Assembly: GCA_012514255.1 (NCBI GenBank) | Contig: JAAZAP010000115.1 | Location: 1-6,104, forward strand | DNA: 6,104 nucleotides | Source of the DNA: Bacteroidales bacterium | GTDB taxonomy: Bacteria > Bacteroidota > Bacteroidia > Bacteroidales > VadinHA17 | Direction: 5' to 3' | Shown here: one piece after another, positions 1-5,992 of the stretch | How the letters are laid out: every line of letters starts with the position of its first letter | Numbering within the stretch: position 1 is the stretch's first letter | Program-made: the position numbers and the translations under genes | Notes under the pieces: model-generated | Seen by the model: only the letters and a program-made list of their open reading frames with translations | Database searches by the model: none | Told to the model about the DNA's origin: nothing

Positions 1-587
1 TCATGTCAGCACTGCGTTTCAGTGAAGAGGAATTCAGGGAGAACCTGGTCGGATTCATCAGGGAGAAGGGACTGACCGATGCATACCTGCAGGTCTTCCA
101 TCCCCTGATGCAGAAAGCCAGGGTGCTGTGGCTGACAGATTGTATCTCAAAACCCCAGGAGCAGTTTATCAGGCATGTTATCAGGACCATTCTGATATCC
201 GAGGATATCTCGCATGATGCTCCTGTAAGCGGTCATAGCGCGGCAATCATTAACCTGGGTGACACGGAATTTGAAAATAATCTCGTTTTTCTTAAATTCC
301 TCCTTCGGCAAAAGGGTTACAACGTGGTATATACGGAAGGGACGCTCAACGCAGATGACATAAGAGGCATTCATTCCGTAAGGCCCTTCAGCGTTCTCGC
401 GATTAACCTGCCTGCCTCAGAGCCTGATGAAGAGGTGAAGGGATTCTGCAGTGACATGGCAAAGGAGCTTGATCTGAAGAAAATACTTGTGCTGGGCAGG
501 TATGACACCAGCGGTGCATGGAGCAATGGTAAAGCAAAGGCTGTCTGCTCCCCGGCCGGACTGGCAGAGTGGGCAAACAGCCTCTGA
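1..587 (+). CDS. MerR-family regulator with B12-binding-like sensor domain, C-terminal part (5' truncated by window)
   Basis: The reading frame is open from the left edge, with the first full codon at 3. The 194 visible residues (numbered from the Met at 3) match the sensor half of CarH/LitR-type regulators: a helical bundle (about 5-68, containing VLWLTDCISKPQEQFIRHVIR) and then a Rossmann-like B12-binding fold (about 78-194, with LRQKGYNVVYTEG). Family members are near 300 residues, so about 100 residues including the MerR helix-turn-helix should lie upstream. The Met at 3 is therefore probably internal. In the family, coenzyme B12 or another signal controls DNA binding, often for carotenoid or light-response genes. 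Here the W-x9-E-H capping motif is W43-x9-E53-Q54, and the E/D-x-H-x-x-G cobalamin-ligand motif reads T-E-F-E-N-N around residues 88-93, with no histidine. Cobalamin binding is thus doubtful. It is convergent with the lipoprotein gene. Family assignment is from remembered motifs; the missing N terminus is the main uncertainty. Confidence 0.8.
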   Translation, partial: MSALRFSEEEFRENLVGFIREKGLTDAYLQVFHPLMQKARVLWLTDCISKPQEQFIRHVIRTILISEDISHDAPVSGHSAAIINLGDTEFENNLVFLKFLLRQKGYNVVYTEGTLNADDIRGIHSVRPFSVLAINLPASEPDEEVKGFCSDMAKELDLKKILVLGRYDTSGAWSNGKAKAVCSPAGLAEWANSL

Positions 588-605
588 AAAATCTTTTCTT
601 AACTT

Positions 606-1364
606 TTACTTCTTAACAGTTACCACGATGGAGTCAGCTATCTGCAGAGCCGTGGTGATGGTGCTCAGGTCAGTGAACAGCTCCCCCGTCTCCCCTGTTG
701 GATGACTATGGCCAACAGGCTTAAGCAGATATCTTTCCTTCAAATCATCAAGATCGATGATACTTTCATAAACAACTGCCGGCTGGGCATTGAACAGGTA
801 ATTCCTGTTACCCGGGTATTTGTCGTTTGTCCAGTATTCATTCCAATCCCAATTCTGGTTAACCTCGAACATCACCCTGAATCTTGAGGGAAGAGGATTG
901 TCCGCCCGGCTCTTAAGCACGAAACTGGTCACAGGGGTTGCACCGCTGTAAGCATCGGCTACAGGGTTATCAGGATCAGGCATGTAGAGTCCATCCGATG
1001 CGCGGATGCCTCTCCTGTGCGACCAGAATGGCAGTGTCTGGGGAGCCCGTTTGGCAGCCTCAATCCATTTGCCTGTGGCATTGGAACCATATTTAAATAC
1101 ACCGATGGCAATAGCCCTGGGAACGAATAATGTCTGAATGTATTCACCCTCCTCATCTTCAAGCCATACAGCCATGAGCGGATAGTATAGCGAGGGTCCT
1201 CCATAGAACCTGAGTTCAATCTCCTGACCTTCACCGGCCGGATTTGTTACCACATCGGTAAATGTCTGCCTCTGCGCAAGCCGCACTGCTGACGGCTTCG
1301 GCGAGCAGGAGGTAAGAAGCAATGACGCTATGATTGTTATTATTATGTACCTCATCTTATTCAT
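606..1364 (-). CDS. Outer-envelope lipoprotein, DUF2271-like, partner of the TonB-dependent receptor
   Basis: This 252-residue protein has a lipoprotein signal peptide: a short charged N terminus, a hydrophobic core (residues 6-17) and the lipobox LLTSC with the lipidated Cys at 20. The mature part has no membrane segment. It carries YPLMAVWLEDEEGEYIQTLF (61-80), an FW at 113-114, DAYSGAT (137-143), FRVMFEV (162-168), and a C-terminal GHSH (218-221) followed by TDLSTITTAL. A W-D/E-D-x-x-G-x-(F/Y)-(V/I)-x-TL segment, then D-A-x-SGAT, then a strand ending in E is how I remember the DUF2271 family of periplasmic proteins found near TonB receptors and PepSY proteins; this is by memory, not a search. 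DAYSGAT also fits the ApbE flavinylation motif, with Thr143 as the would-be FMN attachment site. The gene starts 5 bp after the receptor stop, so the two are almost certainly co-transcribed. A second Met at codon 4 is possible, but the first gives the better-spaced signal peptide. It is not a SusD homologue and does not look like DUF4249. Exact function is unknown. Confidence 0.93.
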   Translation of the reverse strand: MNKMRYIIITIIASLLLTSCSPKPSAVRLAQRQTFTDVVTNPAGEGQEIELRFYGGPSLYYPLMAVWLEDEEGEYIQTLFVPRAIAIGVFKYGSNATGKWIEAAKRAPQTLPFWSHRRGIRASDGLYMPDPDNPVADAYSGATPVTSFVLKSRADNPLPSRFRVMFEVNQNWDWNEYWTNDKYPGNRNYLFNAQPAVVYESIIDLDDLKERYLLKPVGHSHPTGETGELFTDLSTITTALQIADSIVVTVKK

Positions 1365-1369
1365 TTATT

Positions 1370-3763
1370 TCAGATTTCAATTATTATGCCTATTGTCGGG
1401 AGCACCGTGCCGGCCTCAGCCTCAATATATTTAAGGAGATAGCGCTCAGGATCAAGCGGGTCTATCAGGGCTGCGCCGTCAGCGTTGGTCTGCAGAACCA
1501 GTATATCCGGCTGGTCAGCCTTGAAGTTATATACGTTCTGTACGTCAACGTAGAGCATGAGGGACCAGTTATCGAAATAGAATTGCTTATCGATCCGGAT
1601 ATCGAGCTGGCTGAATCCTTTCAGCCTCTCGCTGTTGAAGCGGCTGTAATCAAGATAGCCCTGCCCTGTAACATTCCATGCATCAATGTATGATGATCTG
1701 TTGACATCAAAGGGGGTATAAGGAGCACCGCCTACATACCTCCAGCGGAATCCTGCATCCCAGCTTTTCCCGATACTCTTCGTTGCCGTCACACTCAAGA
1801 GGTGCCTGTTATCCCAGGCAGTGGGTATAAATCTTCCATCAGTACCCTCAAACTCACTTCGCACGAAAGTGTAGGAAAAGACCATGTTCAGTCCTTCGAG
1901 GTCCCTGGCCCGGCCCATCAGCTCAAGTCCGTAAGCCCTTCCTTCTGCCGTTGAAACCAGTGCTTCATTGCCAAAGACGCCATAACCTGCACTCTTGGTG
2001 GCCAGAGGCACCTGGTCAGCCACGGAGAAGGGATAATCAGAGTAGAGTTTGTAGAAACCCTCCAGGGTGAACTGCAGCCGCTCGTCGGGGATGATCTCCA
2101 CGCCACCCACAAGGTGGTCAGCAGCTATGTATTTAAGGTCATTCTGTTTATTAATGTAGTTGCCGGAATTGTCTTTCAAGCCGAGTGAGGTATATGCCGG
2201 CAGCTGGTAGTAGCGTCCGACATTAAAGTTGAGGTTTACCAGGCTGTTAAGTGAATATGAAGCTGACAGGCGAGGTGAAATCTGTGTCATGGGATTAGCC
2301 ATCACGGATGAATAAGAGTTGGCATCCGTTCGCAGGCCGAAGGAAAGTTTCAGTTTCTCGTCCATGAAGGCGCGGCTCACCTGCCCGAAGGCAGCATATT
2401 TGAAAAAGACCAGGTTGGAATTGTAAAGCTCAGTATCAAGTCCCCCGGCACTGAAGAACTGACGGAAAGTGTCATTGCGGTAACGCGACATCTCCGTGCC
2501 GGCGCCATAACTCACCCTCAGGGAGTTGGGCCAGACCACAGTACGCTCGTACCTGAGACGGATATCTCCCTCACCGCTCTGGTAATCATATGTTTTGTTG
2601 GCAGGATCGGAATCATCATTGTTCAGGTACTTGAACTGAGTATTGTTCAAGTAGTTGCGACTGAGAACAAACATATCGGAACCATCGGACCGGAAGTGTC
2701 TGTAGACAGCGCCAACGGTATAGCTGTACTGCTCCTGTGTGGGAATATATCCAAGGATATAGCGCTGATATTCTGTCTCATTGGCATCAAGGTTAAGCCT
2801 GAAATCGTCCTTCGCTCCTATACCCAGAACAGTAAGTTCATTCTTTTGATCAAATTTGACCTTGTACTTAAACTGAAAATCAGTATAGGTTGGCAGGAAC
2901 GGCAATCCGATTGCGCCAAATAGGAACTGAAGGTATGACCTGCGGGCCGATACTATCAGTGAGCCTCTCTCTCCCACAGGTCCGTTAAAGGTAAGTCCGA
3001 GGTCAGAAGCGCCGACGGTGGCGCGTAGAGAACGCCTTTCCCTGTTGCCGTCGATCATGGTAAAATCCATCACCGAGCTGAGGGCGTTACCCCTGGAGGC
3101 AGGGAATGCCCCCGAGAGGAAATCGACTGACCTGACGAAGTCTACGTTTATGATCCCTGTCGGACCGCCGGATGACCCCTGGGTGGAAAAGTGATTAAGA
3201 TAGGGAATCTCCACATTGTCAATGAAAAACCTGTTCTCATTGGGGCCTCCGCCCCTCACTATCACATCATTCCTGAATGCCGGGGTGGATGCGACTCCGG
3301 GGAACGACTGGATGACACGTGAGATATCACGGTTACCACCCGGGTTGAGTTCTATCTCCTGGATACTGATTATACGCGCGGAGATGGGACTTTCCACCGA
3401 CTTGCGGAAGGGTGAGGGCCTTACTATCACATCACCAACCTCAACCACGGTGGTCTCGAGCGGGATAACCAGGTTCACTTCATTATTGTTTGTGACCATG
3501 ACGCCCTCAGAGACATATGTTTTGTATCCCACCGAGGAGACCCTCAGTTCCACAAAACCCGGCTGCACGCCCGTAAAGCTGAAATAACCGTCGAAGTCAG
3601 TCATGGCGCCCGTGGTGGTATTCCAGATCACCACACTGGCAAATGGCACAGGCTCATTGGTGGTGGCATCAACCACCTGCCCGCGAATGATTCCTCCTCC
3701 CTGCTGTGCCGCAAGGCTGCTACTAAAGAGGATCAAAAAAATCAATAGTGTATAGCGTCTCAT
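1370..3763 (-). CDS. TonB-dependent outer-membrane receptor (carboxypeptidase-regulatory-like domain, plug, beta-barrel)
   Basis: This complete 797-residue receptor has a signal peptide (about 1-19, cleavage after SLAA). A CarboxypepD_reg-like Ig-type domain follows (about 25-105, with GQVVDATTNEPVPFASVVIW and the later TDFDGYFSFTGV). The plug (about 115-235) contains VIVRGGGPNENRFFIDNVEIP and ends with the NALSSVMDF stretch. The rest is a 22-strand-type barrel, rich in alternating aromatic residues, running to a hydrophobic terminal strand. Receptors of this kind use TonB-ExbBD energy to import scarce ligands such as metal chelates, vitamins or oligosaccharides; nothing visible fixes the substrate. 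The length (about 800) and the absence of a SusD gene argue against the SusC class, which is usually over 950 residues. The start is chosen because it begins the signal peptide; the leader is A-rich (AAAACTTAACAAG) without a Shine-Dalgarno, as is normal in this phylum. The lipoprotein gene follows after 5 bp. The reading frame shows no break or truncation. Confidence 0.97.
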   Translation of the reverse strand: MRRYTLLIFLILFSSSLAAQQGGGIIRGQVVDATTNEPVPFASVVIWNTTTGAMTDFDGYFSFTGVQPGFVELRVSSVGYKTYVSEGVMVTNNNEVNLVIPLETTVVEVGDVIVRPSPFRKSVESPISARIISIQEIELNPGGNRDISRVIQSFPGVASTPAFRNDVIVRGGGPNENRFFIDNVEIPYLNHFSTQGSSGGPTGIINVDFVRSVDFLSGAFPASRGNALSSVMDFTMIDGNRERRSLRATVGASDLGLTFNGPVGERGSLIVSARRSYLQFLFGAIGLPFLPTYTDFQFKYKVKFDQKNELTVLGIGAKDDFRLNLDANETEYQRYILGYIPTQEQYSYTVGAVYRHFRSDGSDMFVLSRNYLNNTQFKYLNNDDSDPANKTYDYQSGEGDIRLRYERTVVWPNSLRVSYGAGTEMSRYRNDTFRQFFSAGGLDTELYNSNLVFFKYAAFGQVSRAFMDEKLKLSFGLRTDANSYSSVMANPMTQISPRLSASYSLNSLVNLNFNVGRYYQLPAYTSLGLKDNSGNYINKQNDLKYIAADHLVGGVEIIPDERLQFTLEGFYKLYSDYPFSVADQVPLATKSAGYGVFGNEALVSTAEGRAYGLELMGRARDLEGLNMVFSYTFVRSEFEGTDGRFIPTAWDNRHLLSVTATKSIGKSWDAGFRWRYVGGAPYTPFDVNRSSYIDAWNVTGQGYLDYSRFNSERLKGFSQLDIRIDKQFYFDNWSLMLYVDVQNVYNFKADQPDILVLQTNADGAALIDPLDPERYLLKYIEAEAGTVLPTIGIIIEI

Positions 3764-3822
3764 CTTGTTAAGTTTTCGTGCAACAAAAACAAGCCAGGCG
3801 GGTTTTTGTTCAATTTTTTCTA
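3764..3822 (-). promoter_or_regulatory. Leader between GSCFA and receptor genes, with possible promoter
   Basis: The 59 bp between the GSCFA stop and the receptor start is the only sizeable gap in the minus-strand gene run. On the minus strand an ATTG (plus-strand 3811-3814), a 19-nt spacer and TGTTTTTG (3784-3791) form an imperfect fit to the Bacteroidota promoter TTTG-N19-21-TAnnTTTG, with one mismatch in each box. Transcription from it would give a leader of roughly 15-20 nt before the receptor ATG. The fit is partial, and read-through from the upstream hydrolase-GSCFA pair could also express the receptor. Confidence 0.35.
3782..3810 (-). repeat. Perfect 9-bp inverted repeat (terminator, attenuator or operator)
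   Basis: The plus strand reads AACAAAAAC (3782-3790), an 11-nt spacer, then GTTTTTGTT (3802-3810), a perfect 9-bp inverted repeat. On the minus strand the distal arm is also T-rich, so an RNA hairpin here could end the GSCFA transcript. However, the stem has only two G-C pairs and an 11-nt loop, which is weak for an intrinsic terminator. It begins 18 nt upstream of the receptor ATG and overlaps the possible -7 element, so a repressor or activator site is equally plausible. Confidence 0.55.
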
Positions 3823-4809
3823 TTATTTATTGTACATCAGCTCATTAAAATATTTCTCCTCTGCTGAAAGATTGAGGAAGGGGGCGCGATTTTTGAGGTC
3901 GCTGATCCTTTCAAGCATTGCTGCCGCGAAGGGTGCAGCTTCGGCAGGACCGCCGGAGAGGCGGTGTGCCATTGCCCGGGTGATCCTTGCTGCCTCGTTC
4001 CACAGTCGTTGTACATGTCCGGGCAAAAAAACGGTACTGAATTTTTCCCATATATAATCGATTGCCGTCTCTGACGGATGGACCATATCAGATGCATAGT
4101 AACGGTAATCACGCAATTCGTCCATGAATATCTCGTAAGCCGGGAAGTACCCTTCAACCAGTGGGTGTCCGAGCAGTTCCTCTGTTGCCAGGAGGAGGTG
4201 GGCTTTGCTCAGCTGGTTGGCATGGGCGCCGTCAGACAGGTGGCGTACCGGGCTGACAGTGAACCATATCTTCAGATGCGGGTTGACCGCGGCGAGACGG
4301 TCCAGTGTATCTTTCCAGCGTGCGGCGATCTCCTGCCATGAAGCCTGCCTCCGGGTGAATAAAGATGAGGGGAGCTTGTGGCAGTTGGCAACAATGGTAT
4401 CAGTCTCCTTAAGATTATATATATAAGAGGTGCCGAACGTGACAAAAAGGAATGAGGCTTTCCGCAGGAAGGCAGACGCGCTCCGGCTTACACCGTTCAG
4501 CCTCTCTATCAGCACATCCCGCTCATAAGAGGAGAAAGCGGTATGATGATCAAGGCTCATGTACCTGTTCTGATGCAGATAGATGTCCTTCTCCGAGTAG
4601 ACATAACCGGATGCAAACCGGTCAAGCGCCCTGGCCACAGAAAAGGGATTGAAGAGAGTGCCATGAGGATTTACCATCACAGGCAGTTTGCCGGAAGCCA
4701 TGCGATAACCAATCTCGCCTGCGAAGCATGATCCGAGAAACATCACAGGCGTGTCAAAGGTGATTTCCGATGCGGAAGAGGGAAGCGGCACCCCGGTCAG
4801 AAGCTCCAT
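3823..4809 (-). CDS. GSCFA domain-containing protein (SGNH-hydrolase-like)
   Basis: This 328-residue protein carries the signature that names the family, FLGSCFAGEIG (24-34, GSCFA at 26-30), followed by NPHGTLFNPFS (47-57), VTFGTSYIYNL (123-133), FTVSPVRH (183-190) and YYASDMVHPS (237-246). By comparison with SGNH/GDSL hydrolases, Ser27 is the likely nucleophile and D241-x-x-H244 the block V Asp-His pair. This suggests an esterase or acetyl-esterase activity, but the family's reaction is not established and the catalytic mapping is inference. There is no signal peptide, so a cytoplasmic location is expected. The gene starts 10 bp after the alpha/beta hydrolase stop and is probably its operon partner; the two together suggest acyl or ester metabolism. 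The leader has a GAGG one base before the ATG, too close to be a normal Shine-Dalgarno. Length is normal for the family and no defects are seen. Confidence 0.95.
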   Translation of the reverse strand: MELLTGVPLPSSASEITFDTPVMFLGSCFAGEIGYRMASGKLPVMVNPHGTLFNPFSVARALDRFASGYVYSEKDIYLHQNRYMSLDHHTAFSSYERDVLIERLNGVSRSASAFLRKASFLFVTFGTSYIYNLKETDTIVANCHKLPSSLFTRRQASWQEIAARWKDTLDRLAAVNPHLKIWFTVSPVRHLSDGAHANQLSKAHLLLATEELLGHPLVEGYFPAYEIFMDELRDYRYYASDMVHPSETAIDYIWEKFSTVFLPGHVQRLWNEAARITRAMAHRLSGGPAEAAPFAAAMLERISDLKNRAPFLNLSAEEKYFNELMYNK

Positions 4810-4819
4810 GCCTCAATAC

Positions 4820-5632
4820 TTATATTAAGGTATCCATCCACTCCGTGATGAAGTCGAAGTGGTCATCCTTCAACAGGTCATTATGTAGCTCATGGTAACC
4901 CTCATCCCATAGCTTAAGCGTTGCTTTGGGGGCAGCATCAGCAACCCTGACAGACCCTGAGGGTGACGTAATCATGTCATTGCGTCCATGAGCCAGCAGC
5001 AACGGTACTGTAATCTCACCTGCCCGGGACAGGGTCTCTTCAGCTGCATCAGACATCCAGCGGTAGAGTCCTGCAGAGATGAGACCATGAACGAGGGGAT
5101 CATGCCTGTACGCAGTGACCACCTCCGGATCACGGGAGAGATACTCGGTTTTGAGTCCTGATGGCTGCGTCATGCCCGGCATCAGCTGACCGGCCACATT
5201 GGCAAGCAGCAGCTTGAGGGCGGGTGGCGATTCAGAAAGGATCACCCATGGCGAGGTGACAATGGCTCCCGTGACGTCAGGCATGCGCCTGATCAGATAA
5301 TTAAGTACTATCCCTCCGCCAAGGCTGTGACCATAAAGAAAGAGCGGAATTCCCGGGAACTCGCGGCCTATCTCGCCCAGGAGAGTATCAATTGTATCAT
5401 ATACCTTCTCAGGCGATGGTACCACACCCCACCGGCCTTCTGAATGCCCATGCCCCGGCAGGTCAAAAGCACGCAGGGTCACCCCCGTCTCATTGAACCT
5501 TTCACCCCATGTGGAATACCTGCCGGCATGCTCTCCCAATCCATGCACCAGCAGGATGATTGCACGCGGAACACCGGATGCATCAAAACTGTAAAAGGCA
5601 GTTTTCCCTGCAGGATAATCTCTTAGCTCCAT
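4820..5632 (-). CDS. Alpha/beta hydrolase, monoacylglycerol lipase / lysophospholipase (Hydrolase_4) type
   Basis: From the ATG at 5632 the protein is 270 residues. It has the oxyanion-loop motif LLVHGLGEHAGRY (27-39), the FDLPGHGHSEG segment (56-66), the nucleophile elbow YGHSLGG (100-106, Ser103), the acid residue in AHGRNDMITSP (Asp219) and the catalytic His in GYHELHND (His247). This is the full triad and order of PldB/monoacylglycerol-lipase-like enzymes, which hydrolyse monoacylglycerols or lysophospholipids; the exact substrate cannot be read from sequence. There is no signal peptide, so it should be cytoplasmic or loosely membrane associated. The frame can be extended to a TTG at 5659. 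I reject that start because the added nine codons overlap a -7-like element (TATATTTA) and the conserved domain starts naturally after the ATG. It is the first gene of a probable two-gene unit with the GSCFA gene. Confidence 0.95.
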   Translation of the reverse strand: MELRDYPAGKTAFYSFDASGVPRAIILLVHGLGEHAGRYSTWGERFNETGVTLRAFDLPGHGHSEGRWGVVPSPEKVYDTIDTLLGEIGREFPGIPLFLYGHSLGGGIVLNYLIRRMPDVTGAIVTSPWVILSESPPALKLLLANVAGQLMPGMTQPSGLKTEYLSRDPEVVTAYRHDPLVHGLISAGLYRWMSDAAEETLSRAGEITVPLLLAHGRNDMITSPSGSVRVADAAPKATLKLWDEGYHELHNDLLKDDHFDFITEWMDTLI

Positions 5633-5646
5633 AAGACACTTTTTTG

Positions 5647-5654
5647 TAAATATA
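5647..5654 (-). promoter_or_regulatory. -7-like element TATATTTA before the hydrolase gene
   Basis: On the minus strand TATATTTA matches the Bacteroidota -7 consensus TAnnTTTG in all but the last base and lies 14 nt upstream of the ATG at 5632. A clear TTTG at the -33 distance is not present (the sequence there is C-T-G-A-like), so the promoter would be weak or activator dependent. It also supports the ATG rather than the TTG start. Confidence 0.35.
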
Positions 5655-5765
5655 GGCAAAAGAGAGGAAAAGCTCAGGTCTTATGCTGCGGGAAAAGCCA
5701 GTTGAACAAAACGGCAATATCATTTTTAAGTTATAACGCTGATTATATGATTGATGACTTGCAAC

Positions 5766-5783
5766 GCACCCTTCTTGCACCCT
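5766..5783. repeat. Direct repeat GCACCCT x2, 11-bp period
   Basis: GCACCCT occurs at 5766-5772 and again at 5777-5783, separated by TCTT. Two 7-bp direct repeats with a 4-bp spacer put identical faces one helical turn apart, the geometry of OmpR/PhoB-type response regulator boxes. No such regulator is in the window, so the role is a guess. Confidence 0.5.
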
Positions 5784-5785
5784 GC

Positions 5786-5805
5786 TGTGACTCATTTTTG
5801 TCACA
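5786..5805. repeat. Dyad TGTGAC-N8-GTCACA
   Basis: A perfect 6-bp inverted repeat (5786-5791 and 5800-5805) surrounds an 8-nt spacer, TCATTTTT. The half-sites look like the TGTGA/TCACA of Crp-Fnr proteins, but those use 6 bp between TGTGA and TCACA whereas here it is 10. It may be a binding site for a different dimeric regulator or a small hairpin. Confidence 0.5.
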
Positions 5806-5921
5806 AACCGACTGAAAAAAATACCTGCAAGTCTTAATTTAGACATGGCCAGCTTAATGCTCTGTTCCTGTGTTTTTTATCGTTTAGAAAAAGCCTCCAG
5901 GAACCTCTCTTTAACAATAAT

Positions 5922-5949
5922 TTAAGATATTCGGATTTGGATATCTTAA
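5922..5949. repeat. Dyad TTAAGATAT-N10-ATATCTTAA over the -33 element (putative operator)
   Basis: The 9-bp arms at 5922-5930 and 5941-5949 are perfect inverted repeats with a 10-nt spacer that contains the -33 TTTG of the sigma factor promoter (5936-5939). A symmetric site that brackets the -33 box is a classic position for a repressor, or for an activator of divergent genes. The symmetry is seen directly; the operator role is inferred. Confidence 0.6.
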
Positions 5950-5967
5950 TTTACCCGTTTAACTTTG
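5936..5967 (+). promoter_or_regulatory. Bacteroidota-type promoter of the ECF sigma factor gene
   Basis: TTTG (5936-5939), a 20-nt spacer and TAACTTTG (5960-5967) match the primary-sigma consensus of this phylum, TTTG-N19-21-TAnnTTTG, at every defined base. Transcription should begin near 5971-5975, giving a leader of roughly 20-25 nt that is A-rich and ends in a purine-rich ribosome site. The -33 box sits inside a dyad. Confidence 0.85.
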
Positions 5968-5987
5968 TGTCAACAAACGAAAAAAAC

Positions 5988-5992
5988 AGGAG
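5988..5992 (+). promoter_or_regulatory. Ribosome binding site of the sigma factor gene
   Basis: AGGAG lies 2 nt before the ATG at 5995, after an A-rich run. A Shine-Dalgarno is uncommon in this phylum and here the spacing is short, but together with the promoter position it supports the chosen start. Confidence 0.5.

Noticed and set aside
1334..1693. A 119-codon plus-strand frame opposite the receptor C terminus
   Set aside because: It lies antisense to the well-supported receptor coding sequence and its product shows no recognisable domain; the openness is explained by codon use of the receptor.
3216..3587. A 123-codon plus-strand frame opposite the receptor plug
   Set aside because: Antisense to strongly conserved plug codons; product is low in recognisable motifs, rich in Ser/Thr/Pro as expected for a shadow frame.
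1370..3763. SusC-type polysaccharide receptor
   Set aside because: The protein is about 800 residues, shorter than SusC proteins, and the partner lipoprotein is not a SusD homologue.
3837..4157. A 106-codon minus-strand frame inside the GSCFA gene
   Set aside because: Same strand but different frame within a gene with clear family motifs; no independent start signal or domain.
5786..5805. Canonical Crp site
   Set aside because: The half-sites TGTGA and TCACA are present, but they are 10 bp apart, not 6, so a standard Crp-Fnr site is not supported; kept only as an unnamed dyad.
5756..5833. Long-range inverted repeat GACTTGCA (5756-5763) / TGCAAGTC (5826-5833)
   Set aside because: Perfect over 8 bp but with 62 nt between arms and nothing extending the pairing; not convincing as a hairpin or mobile-element end.
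5583..5846. An 87-codon minus-strand frame spanning the hydrolase start and the intergenic region
   Set aside because: It overlaps the hydrolase N terminus in another frame, has no family-like composition, and runs through the direct repeat and dyad region; a shadow or chance frame.
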